63,166 bases of DNA from Lentimicrobiaceae bacterium (lineage in GTDB: Bacteria > Bacteroidota > Bacteroidia > Bacteroidales > F082). Positions 33,996 to 41,425 of this stretch are shown here, piece after piece. Where the stretch lies: contig SUWV01000012.1 of NCBI GenBank assembly GCA_015061315.1, positions 1-63,166 of the forward strand, read 5' to 3'. Positions within the stretch are counted from its first letter, which is position 1. Each line of letters begins with the position of its first letter. The translations under genes and the position numbers were made by a program. Below the pieces are notes generated by a model that made no database searches, had not been told where the DNA came from, and saw nothing but the letters and a program-made list of their open reading frames with translations.

Positions 33996-35216
33996 ATGAG
34001 ACAGACAACTGAAATAAATGAAAAACCTAAGCTTTTTGCCGGCGACTATCTGAAAGTCTGGATAGCCAATTTTATGTTGTATTTTTCTTTTTATTTCGTG
34101 ACACCGCTTCTGCCTTTGTATCTGAGAGATGTGTTTGACGCTGATAAGGCGATGATAGGACTTGTGTTGAGTGGTTATAGCATCGCTGCTCTCGCAATAC
34201 GATTCTTCAGCGGTTATATTGTCGATAGATTTTCACGAAAGAAGGTGCTGCTCATTGGATTTGCGAGCTTCGCCTTGTTTTTCCTTGGATATTATTTTAC
34301 CTTTTCGTTAGTATTGTTTGCTGTCATCAGGACATTACATGGTGCTCCTTTCGGCTTGACATCAGTGTCGAGTAGTACGGTAGCTATCGACGTACTTCCA
34401 TCTAAGAGAAGAGGTGAAGGTATTGGATATTGGGGACTTAGCAATAATTTCGCTATGGCTGTCGGTCCAAGTCTGAGCCTATGGATATTCACTCATTATG
34501 ATAATTATAACATCTTGTTCACTGTCTCCTTGGTGACGGCACTGATAGGACTTTTAATTAATACAACCGTCGATTGTAAATATCGACCTCCTGTTTTAGA
34601 TAAGAAGAAAATGTCGTTAGATAGATTTATTATGCTAGAAGGCTGGAGCCAAGGATTGTGCATAGCGTTGGTCGCTGTGGCATACGGAGTGCTTTCTACT
34701 TACATCGCGATTTATAGTCAAGATGTATTGAATATCACGGCAGGAACGGGAACCTTCTTTATGCTTTTTGCTGTAGGCTTGATAATGTCGCGTTTCTTCG
34801 GAGTGCGCTATCTGAGCAAAGGCTTCGTGGTCAGAAATGCGACCTACGGGGTAATATGTGTCGCCATCGGATATTCGTTATTTGCTTTTTGGCAAAATCT
34901 CTACGGATATTATATCTCGGCTGTCGTAATAGGCTTCGGACAGGGAAGCATGTATCCTGCTGTGCAGACGATGTTTTTGAATATGGCATCGAACGATAAA
35001 AGAGGTACAGCTAATGCCACTATATTAACAAGCTGGGACTTGGGTATTGGTCTTGGTATTATTGGCGGCGGTTATGTGGCAGAACATCTCGGCGGTTATA
35101 ATTCGGCATTTCTGTTGTCGGTGATAGTCAGTGTTATTTCTGTCGTGTTCTTCATATCATACGCGAGAAAGGAGTACGAAAAAAGTCTAAAGTCTAAAGT
35201 AGAGACGCGTCAATGA
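33996..35216 (+). CDS. Major facilitator superfamily transporter
   Basis: A 406-residue carrier with 12 predicted helices. The MFS loop 2-3 motif appears as GYIVDRFSRKKVLLIGF; SKRRGEGIGYWGLSNNFAMA lies in the helix 4-5 region. The closest fit is a drug/metabolite exporter-like MFS (YfcJ-type), substrate unknown. The C-terminus KSLKSKVETRQ is encoded by GTCTAAAGTCTAAAG words and the start of the palindromic element at 35199, which also supplies the stop. Confidence 0.87.
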   Translation: MRQTTEINEKPKLFAGDYLKVWIANFMLYFSFYFVTPLLPLYLRDVFDADKAMIGLVLSGYSIAALAIRFFSGYIVDRFSRKKVLLIGFASFALFFLGYYFTFSLVLFAVIRTLHGAPFGLTSVSSSTVAIDVLPSKRRGEGIGYWGLSNNFAMAVGPSLSLWIFTHYDNYNILFTVSLVTALIGLLINTTVDCKYRPPVLDKKKMSLDRFIMLEGWSQGLCIALVAVAYGVLSTYIAIYSQDVLNITAGTGTFFMLFAVGLIMSRFFGVRYLSKGFVVRNATYGVICVAIGYSLFAFWQNLYGYYISAVVIGFGQGSMYPAVQTMFLNMASNDKRGTANATILTSWDLGIGLGIIGGGYVAEHLGGYNSAFLLSVIVSVISVVFFISYARKEYEKSLKSKVETRQ

Positions 35217-35250
35217 TACCTAAATTGTAAACAAACATTGACACGTCTTA
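35183..35250 (+). repeat. Word repeat plus palindromic element at the MFS 3' end
   Basis: AGTCTAAAGTCTAAAG, then GTAGAGACGCGTCAATGATA and, 30 bases on, CATTGACACGTCTTA. The arms AGACGCGTCAATG and CATTGACACGTCT pair with one mismatch. The element could act as a terminator between the MFS gene and fmt. Confidence 0.85.
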
Positions 35251-35284
35251 TTAAAATCAGAGTTAATGTTAAAAAATAAGAGAT

Positions 35285-36247
35285 ATGAGAATAATATATT
35301 TTGGTACGCCGGAGATTGCTTCTTCGCAGTTGGAAGCGATAATATCAGCAGGTTATGAAGTCGCTGCTGTTGTGACAGTCCCTGATAAACCTGCTGGAAG
35401 AGGTAAGAAATTACAGAGTTCGGCTGTGAAGCAGACAGCCTTGAAATATAATCTTCCATTAATGCAGCCGGTGAGTCTGAAGTCGCCGGATTTCATTGAG
35501 GAGTTGTCGTCATACCATGCCGATTTGTTTATAGTGGTAGCATTCAGAATGTTGCCGGAAGTTGTATGGAGTATGCCACCTAAAGGTACTTTCAACCTTC
35601 ATGCTTCGTTGTTGCCACAGTATAGAGGAGCGGCTCCTATAAATCATGCTATAATCAATGGTGAAAAGGAAACAGGTCTTACGACATTTCTTCTCGAGAA
35701 AGAGATTGATACGGGAGAGATTATCATGCAGGAGAAAGTCGTTATTGAAGATAACGAGACGGCTGGAACCTTGCACGATAAACTGATGTTGCTCGGTAAT
35801 AAGGTCGTCGTTGAGACTATAAAGATGATAGAGGAGGGGAATGTACATTCTCAAAGTCAAGACTTCATTATCAAGAAGGAGAATATGCAGCTGAAGCCTG
35901 CTCCTAAGATTTTTAAGGAAGATTGTAAAATAGATTGGACTAAGGATGCTGTCTCGATATATAATTTCATCAGAGGCTTGTCGCCATATCCTGCGGCGCA
36001 TACTAAGTTCGTTTCGGATAATGACGACGCTCTCGATATTAAGATATTTGAGGTGAGCCTAAAAGAGAATAATTCTATGGACAATCAGCTGTATAAACTT
36101 GATACAGACGGGAAATCGTATTTGGATGTTATCTTGAAAGATTATAGAATCTCTATAAAGACGATACAACAAGCTGGAAAAAAAGCTATGCCAATAGCTG
36201 ATTTCTTGCGTGGAACACGTCTCGAAGGAAACTGGAAGGTGATTTGA
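35285..36247 (+). CDS. fmt: Methionyl-tRNA formyltransferase
   Basis: A 320-residue enzyme that formylates the initiator Met-tRNA using 10-formyl-tetrahydrofolate. The N-terminus IYFGTPEIASSQLEAI, PDKPAGRGKKLQ, and the catalytic segment FNLHASLLPQYRGAAPINHA (with N and H) and IDTGEIIMQ define the transferase domain. The C-terminal OB-like domain (from about 205) contacts tRNA. The length is normal. Confidence 0.95.
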   Translation: MRIIYFGTPEIASSQLEAIISAGYEVAAVVTVPDKPAGRGKKLQSSAVKQTALKYNLPLMQPVSLKSPDFIEELSSYHADLFIVVAFRMLPEVVWSMPPKGTFNLHASLLPQYRGAAPINHAIINGEKETGLTTFLLEKEIDTGEIIMQEKVVIEDNETAGTLHDKLMLLGNKVVVETIKMIEEGNVHSQSQDFIIKKENMQLKPAPKIFKEDCKIDWTKDAVSIYNFIRGLSPYPAAHTKFVSDNDDALDIKIFEVSLKENNSMDNQLYKLDTDGKSYLDVILKDYRISIKTIQQAGKKAMPIADFLRGTRLEGNWKVI

Positions 36248-36576
36248 AATTTGTGAAATAGTGCTTTCTTTGTGATAAAATATCAAAATATTAAAGTTGA
36301 TTTTCTGAGAAAATAATATAAAAATTGTAAATTTTCTGCTGTTTGATATAAAAAAATAAATAATATTATAACAAATTGAAAATGTATGCAATCGCTGATT
36401 ATTTTAGTAAATACAAGCATTTTGGTAATATGTCCAAAAAATAATCAATAAAAAAAATATTATAAAGTTAATTTTCTTAAAAAAATGTTTGCTTTTGTAA
36501 TAATTAATAATTAGATTTGTAAGCGAAAATGTTTAACTTATTGTTATTTAGTAACTCTTTAAATTAAATTATTGAT
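36248..36576. other. AT-rich promoter region of the HU gene
   Basis: No gene was seen. The region is very AT-rich, with runs of A and T and several TTTG-containing candidates; TTGCTTTTG at about 36489-36497 is the best -7 candidate. A long leader (about 80 bases) would follow. Confidence 0.4.
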
Positions 36577-36846
36577 ATGAATAAAGCAGAATTAGTCAGT
36601 GTCATTGCAGAAAAAGCAGGTTTGACAAAAGTAGATGCAAAGAAAGCTCTCGAAGCATTCATGGACGCTTCAGCAGAAGCATTGAAACAAGGAGACCGCA
36701 TCTCATTAGTAGGATTTGGTACATTCTCAACAGCTAAACATCCAGCAAGAAAAGGTCGTAATCCTCAAACTGGTCAGGAAATTATGATTGCAGAAAAGAC
36801 TGTCGTTAAGTTTAAAGCAGGTGCAGAACTTGTGAATGGTCTTTAA
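36577..36846 (+). CDS. HU-family DNA-binding protein
   Basis: An 89-residue histone-like protein. MNKAELVSVIAEKAGLTKVD, ALKQGDRISLVGFGTFSTA and the beta-arm ARKGRNPQTGQEIMI, then VKFKAGAEL, match the HU family throughout. It bends and compacts DNA as a dimer. The codon choice is highly biased, in line with strong expression. It is followed by a good terminator. Confidence 0.96.
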   Translation: MNKAELVSVIAEKAGLTKVDAKKALEAFMDASAEALKQGDRISLVGFGTFSTAKHPARKGRNPQTGQEIMIAEKTVVKFKAGAELVNGL

Positions 36847-36870
36847 TAATATCATCATAAAAAACTCGAA

Positions 36871-36897
36871 AAGATCGCTTAGGCGGTCTTTTTTTTT
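36871..36897 (+). terminator. Intrinsic terminator after the HU gene
   Basis: AAGATCGC-TTAG-GCGGTCTT (one T.G pair), followed by seven T. Confidence 0.9.
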
Positions 36898-36911
36898 ATT
36901 GCATATTTTTT

Positions 36912-36920
36912 TAAATTTGC
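36912..36920 (+). promoter_or_regulatory. -7 box for the porin-like gene
   Basis: TAAATTTGC, 20 bases before the ATG at 36941. Confidence 0.5.
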
Positions 36921-36940
36921 AACGCATAAAAAGAAGAATT

Positions 36941-37606
36941 ATGAACAAAGTAAAACTATTGATTTTAACACTATTTATTGTGCTGACGACTAATGTTAAC
37001 GCGCAATTAGGCATCGGTTTGAAAGGCGGTGCCGATTTCAATTCAATAACTCGTTCTAATGCGGGTCGTATTGATGAGACTTATCATGGAAAAAAAGGTC
37101 TCGGATATGGTCTTATACTTCGTTATCAGGTGAACGATTGGTTCGCGATGAGAGCTGATGTGGAGATGTTGTCGCGTTCTCATAGCATGAAACGTAATCT
37201 TAACTTCGTTAATGAGGTATATACTGACTATAAAAACAATTACCTCACTCTTCCAGTTATGGCTGATTTTACTTTCGGTGGCTCTAAATTGCGCGGTCAT
37301 TTTCTGATGGGTGGCTTTGTGGGATATTGGCTGTCGTCAAACAGAAATGGTAAGACGGTAGATATGTCGATGGATTTCCCTGATTTCGACGAAAAACTTG
37401 AGTTTAACCAGGAACATAATCGCTTGGCAGCCGGACTCGTCGGTGGTACTGGCGTGAGCTACGACATCAGCGATAATATAGCCCTTGAGTTAGATGCTGT
37501 TTTCTATTACGACCTGACAAGTTATATGAAAATAAATGAGTTGTCGGTCGATCCTCGCTACAATAATACATTGTCATTAACATTAGGTGTAATATATAAA
37601 TTATAA
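36941..37606 (+). CDS. Outer-membrane beta-barrel (porin family) protein
   Basis: A 221-residue small barrel. A signal peptide ends near VNAQ (about residue 19). Mature strands start LGIGLKGGADFNSITR, a common start for Bacteroidota opacity-type eight-stranded barrels, and the chain ends LSLTLGVIYKL. The longer upstream frame is discarded because it runs through the HU terminator. The S41 lipoprotein gene starts four bases after its stop, so they form an operon. Confidence 0.82.
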   Translation: MNKVKLLILTLFIVLTTNVNAQLGIGLKGGADFNSITRSNAGRIDETYHGKKGLGYGLILRYQVNDWFAMRADVEMLSRSHSMKRNLNFVNEVYTDYKNNYLTLPVMADFTFGGSKLRGHFLMGGFVGYWLSSNRNGKTVDMSMDFPDFDEKLEFNQEHNRLAAGLVGGTGVSYDISDNIALELDAVFYYDLTSYMKINELSVDPRYNNTLSLTLGVIYKL

Positions 37607-37610
37607 TATC

Positions 37611-38900
37611 ATGCGTAAAATATCAATAATACTTATAACTATAATATTGACTCTCAGCTCCTGCAGGAAGTCTCCTGATTATGTCCCATATATAGGTGAG
37701 ACATCGAAAATGTCGTACTCTAATTACGCTGAACAATTTGATGTTTTATGGAATAACATCAATACGGGTTATGTCTTTTGGGATGTGGATAAGACTGACT
37801 GGGACGGAATGTATGAGAAATATATGCCACAGTTCGAAGCCTTGGATGCGCGCTATGAATCAGGCAAGGCTGTAGAAACTAAAGAGTTACAGGCTCTTTA
37901 TGATGAAATTATGGGTGGACTCATCGACCATCACATGTATGTGCAATTGAAAAATATCCATCCGTCATTTTCCAATAATAGCTTTGGAAATAATACTATC
38001 GTAATAAATCCTGCCAATAATGAAATCGTTACAAGAGATTATTACTACAAGGAAAATTATGATATGTCGAATGAATTACAACAGTTCATCAAGAGAGTTG
38101 CAGCTAATAAGGAGTCTGACTATAAGGTTGTTAAAGGCGATTTTCAAACAGTTAAGGTAGATGATTCCCAAGTATCACTGTGTTATATTTTGTTCCAGCT
38201 TCCTGACGGAAGATATATTCCTTATTTGTGGCAGGACTCATATAGAATGAGTACTATAATGACAGGCTTGAATAACCCTCAGTCGAGATATTATAAGGCT
38301 GCACAACTTATTGATAGCTGGAAACAAGCCGCGTTGAAGACTGATAAAAAACAGCTCGCTGGTATCATACTCGACAATCGTTGTAACTCTGGTGGCTCTT
38401 CTGCTGACGTAAATCATGTTGTAGCTCCTTTCATCAAACAAGATTTGTCAGTTGTGTCTACACGTTATAAAGAAGGTCCAGGTCGCCTCGAACATTCGGT
38501 GTGGTCGCCAATGACAGTTGAGCCATCAACACAAAATCGCGATTTAGCTGCTGAAAATATTCCTTATGTGGTGCTCAGTAACTTATATTCTATCAGTATG
38601 GGTGAGATTACAACTTATAATGTGTCACAACTTCCTACAGGTTATGTCGTAGGTGAACGTACTTACGGAGCTACAGGTCCGTTACTTCCAGGTTATATCG
38701 ACATGACATACGGAGGTCCTTTCGGAGATATGCAAAATGAAAATCATTATGTGTATACTTCAACTTTTGAGATGCAAACTCATGAAGGCTTCGTGCCTGA
38801 AGGCATTGGCTTCACTCCAGATAAAGAAGTGCTTACAAAAACATCTGGCGTTAAAGGTCAACTCGATGCTGCTCTGAAATATATAACAGAATATAAATAA
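37611..38900 (+). CDS. S41-family (tail-specific) protease lipoprotein
   Basis: A 429-residue lipoprotein with lipobox LSSC (Cys17). The S41 C-terminal peptidase core shows LAGIILDNRCNSGGSSADVN and the catalytic Ser region NLYSISMGEITTYN, then VGERTYGATG. There is no clear PDZ domain between the N-terminal helical part and the catalytic core, so it resembles Bacteroidota S41 lipoproteins rather than canonical CtpA. It likely acts in the periplasm or at the surface. Confidence 0.85.
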   Translation: MRKISIILITIILTLSSCRKSPDYVPYIGETSKMSYSNYAEQFDVLWNNINTGYVFWDVDKTDWDGMYEKYMPQFEALDARYESGKAVETKELQALYDEIMGGLIDHHMYVQLKNIHPSFSNNSFGNNTIVINPANNEIVTRDYYYKENYDMSNELQQFIKRVAANKESDYKVVKGDFQTVKVDDSQVSLCYILFQLPDGRYIPYLWQDSYRMSTIMTGLNNPQSRYYKAAQLIDSWKQAALKTDKKQLAGIILDNRCNSGGSSADVNHVVAPFIKQDLSVVSTRYKEGPGRLEHSVWSPMTVEPSTQNRDLAAENIPYVVLSNLYSISMGEITTYNVSQLPTGYVVGERTYGATGPLLPGYIDMTYGGPFGDMQNENHYVYTSTFEMQTHEGFVPEGIGFTPDKEVLTKTSGVKGQLDAALKYITEYK

Positions 38901-38925
38901 ATTTCATACTTTTAATTTTAAGTCG

Positions 38926-38962
38926 GAACCTTGAACTTTAATTAGTTCAGGGTTCTTTTTTT
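38926..38962 (+). terminator. Intrinsic terminator after the S41 protease gene
   Basis: GAACCTTGAACT and AGTTCAGGGTTC pair around TTTAATT and are followed by T residues. Confidence 0.85.
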
Positions 38963-39006
38963 ATCATAACACCAAGCATTCTTTGTTAACTGTGAATTGT
39001 AAATTG

Positions 39007-40917
39007 TTAACTGTTAATTGCTAAAATTCCTTCTTCGTCTTGCTTGATGATATTATTGTCGAGCATCCATTTGATACTCGTTATTACTTTTTCTTCACGG
39101 TAGGTTTTTAAAATCTCTATGATGTCGTATATATTAGTCTCGTTTTCTTTTAGTTCGTTAATGATTATCTCACTGATTTCCTGATACTCATCTTGTGTCA
39201 GAGTCTTTTTGTTTTTTGATGAGCAGACATCACATTCTCCGCATCTTCTTTTCATGTCTTCGCCGAAATATCTCAGCAGCTGCATACTCCTGCATTCTTT
39301 GTCGTTGTTGACAAAGTCTATCACTGCTTGAATTCTTTTCTCGGCATCGTTTTTCCTGTCGTTGTATACTTCCTTCGACAGATGAAAATGTTTAGTGTCT
39401 AATCGTTCTGTCAGATATTGAATCTTAGGTTTGTCGCTCCGCGGTATATACGTCAGGAAATTCAGCTTGTCTAAGTTTTTAAGCTGACGCTCTATTTTAT
39501 CGATAGGCAATCCTGTCTTTTGAAATATTGTCTCCTCTCTGATATTGACAAAGTCGCTCAACACTCCGGGAAGGTTGCGTAACATATATTTTATCAGAGT
39601 GTCGTATTCCTTATATTCTATTTGAAAGCGATATAAATCCTCTCTGCTTGCTGTGATATGAATTTTCGTAGGAGCTTGCAATGCTTCGGAGGTAACGATG
39701 TAACCTTCTCTTTCTATCAGATTAATGCTGTTATATACTTCCAAAAGAGAGAAGTTGTAATACTGTGCGAATTCGTTTATGTTGAAGTTATATTCTTGAT
39801 TTTCGCCAGCGCCTATTGGAATTTGAAGATAATTACCGAGTGCGTTGTAAATTGTTTTTATCTTATCCAATTCAGGATATGAACTTTGCAGCTTGTCTTT
39901 CAGTTTCTTTATGTCGGAGTCTGCCACCAACAAAAAAGCCTCCGATGGCTGAAGGTCGCGGCCTGCTCTGCCAGCTTCTTGGAAATAAGCCTCCAAGCTG
40001 TCGGGCAAGTCGAGATGTACGACGAGCCTTACATCAGGTTTGTCGATGCCCATGCCGAAAGCGTTGGTCGCCACAATGACTTTTATCTTTCCTTCCATCC
40101 ACATCTGCTGTCGGTAGTCACGAGTCTTGGTATCTAAGCCAGCATGATAAAATGAGGCGCTGATTCCTGTCGATTGTAGCCAGTCAGCGATGGCTTTGGT
40201 ACGCTTGCGACTTCTTACATAGACGATGCCACTGCCATGTTCCATCTTCTTTAGCAGACGATACATAAGACCGTATTTGTCGGCTTCGTGAATGACGTTA
40301 TATGTCACGTTCTTACGCTCGTAACTTGTCTGGAATACATTTTTTTCTTTGAATCCTAAACGAAACTGTATGTCGTCCACGACTTTGGGTGTCGCGGTGG
40401 CAGTAAGTGCCATGACGGGAGTGTTAGGGATATATTGTCTTATCTCCGCAATCTTCAGATAAGGAGGACGGAAGTCATAGCCCCATTGCGAGATACAATG
40501 CGACTCATCGACAGCGAGGAGACAGACCTTCATCTTCTTTAAAGCCTCGATAAACTCTTTTGTCAAGAGACGTTCTGGTGAGACGTAAAGAAACTTCAGC
40601 ATGCCGAAAGCCGCTTGGTTATAAGCTATCTCTATCTCGTTATGGTGCATCCCTGAGAAGATGGCAGCTGCTGCAATGCCTATTTTCTTCAGGTGCATCA
40701 CCTGGTCTTTCATCAATGAGATGAGCGGTGTGATGACGATGCAGACACCTTCCATCGCCATCGCAGGGACCTGAAAACATATCGACTTGCCACCGCCAGT
40801 AGGAAGTAGCGCTAAAGTGTCTTTCCCTCCAATCACGGAATCTACGATCTCTTCCTGCATCGGACGAAAGGAAGGATAGCCCCAATATTGTTTCAATATG
40901 TCACGAGTTAGATTCAT
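39007..40917 (-). CDS. recQ: ATP-dependent DNA helicase RecQ
   Basis: A 636-residue 3'-5' helicase. Motif I is LLPTGGGKSICFQVPAM, motif II AVDESHCISQWGYDFRPPY, motif III LTATATPKVVDDI, motif IV GIVYVRSRKRT and motif VI EAGRAGRDLQPSEAF. The zinc-binding region has Cys at CRSMQLLRYFGEDMKRRCGE and CDVC. No HRDC domain follows, which is normal for many short RecQ paralogues. I use the ATG at 40917. A minus-strand -7 box TATCTTTGC lies at 40962-40970. Confidence 0.94.
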   Translation of the reverse strand: MNLTRDILKQYWGYPSFRPMQEEIVDSVIGGKDTLALLPTGGGKSICFQVPAMAMEGVCIVITPLISLMKDQVMHLKKIGIAAAAIFSGMHHNEIEIAYNQAAFGMLKFLYVSPERLLTKEFIEALKKMKVCLLAVDESHCISQWGYDFRPPYLKIAEIRQYIPNTPVMALTATATPKVVDDIQFRLGFKEKNVFQTSYERKNVTYNVIHEADKYGLMYRLLKKMEHGSGIVYVRSRKRTKAIADWLQSTGISASFYHAGLDTKTRDYRQQMWMEGKIKVIVATNAFGMGIDKPDVRLVVHLDLPDSLEAYFQEAGRAGRDLQPSEAFLLVADSDIKKLKDKLQSSYPELDKIKTIYNALGNYLQIPIGAGENQEYNFNINEFAQYYNFSLLEVYNSINLIEREGYIVTSEALQAPTKIHITASREDLYRFQIEYKEYDTLIKYMLRNLPGVLSDFVNIREETIFQKTGLPIDKIERQLKNLDKLNFLTYIPRSDKPKIQYLTERLDTKHFHLSKEVYNDRKNDAEKRIQAVIDFVNNDKECRSMQLLRYFGEDMKRRCGECDVCSSKNKKTLTQDEYQEISEIIINELKENETNIYDIIEILKTYREEKVITSIKWMLDNNIIKQDEEGILAINS

Positions 40918-40961
40918 TTTTTTAAGTCTACAAGTCAACGAGTAATTTTGCATTCTTCATT

Positions 40962-40970
40962 GCAAAGATA
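40962..40970 (-). promoter_or_regulatory. -7 box for recQ
   Basis: TATCTTTGC on the minus strand. The leader of about 40 bases includes GTTGACTTGTAGACTT words. Confidence 0.55.
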
Positions 40971-41130
40971 CCTTATTTGAATAGATTTGTCAATGGTTTT
41001 AAAGATAAAAATAAGGTGAAGTGTCATATCTAAATAATTATTAATAAAAAATTAACTTTTACAGTTAAAAATAATTAACAAATTAAATCTGAGAAACTGA
41101 GAAACTGAGAAATTGAGAAATTGAGAATAA

Positions 41131-41195
41131 GTCCCGTTAGGGACGGCAGACATCAGGCAGGTGTGAAGAGCGTAGCTCGTAACGCCTGCCTGATG
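41131..41195. repeat. Two perfect palindromes next to repeat copy C
   Basis: GTCCC-GTTA-GGGAC (41131-41144), then CATCAGGCAGG (41151) with its exact complement CCTGCCTGATG (41185). The inner loop also contains GAGCGTAGCTC. Upstream lie GAGAAACTGAGAAACTGAG words. No gene is present between recQ and the Nfn-like gene (508 bases). Confidence 0.9.
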
Positions 41196-41278
41196 CGTTA
41201 GGGATTGGAGCGGCATCCTTTTGGAGCGTCAGCGGAAAAAGATAGAGCGGAAAGCCCGACGGCGTAGCCGGAACGCCC
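41194..41278 (+). repeat. Dispersed structured repeat, copy C (short form)
   Basis: Same ends as copies A and B (TGCGTTAGGGATTGGAGCGG; AGCCCGACGGCGTAGCCGG), but the centre is replaced by a shorter TTGGAGCGTCAGCGGAAAAA segment. Confidence 0.85.
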
Positions 41279-41372
41279 AAATCAATTAACAATTAACAAT
41301 TAACAATTGACTCGGTGATTCGGTGACTAAAAAAAATCTTCCGCCTTTAGTCTTTCGTCTTTAGACTTTTGC

Positions 41373-41381
41373 TATCTTTGC
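41373..41381 (+). promoter_or_regulatory. -7 box for the Nfn-like gene
   Basis: TATCTTTGC after CTTTAGTCTTTCGTCTTTAG words. The leader is about 40 bases. Confidence 0.6.
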
Positions 41382-41425
41382 CAACCAATTCATTAAGCAT
41401 TAATCTATTAAAATATTATATAATT

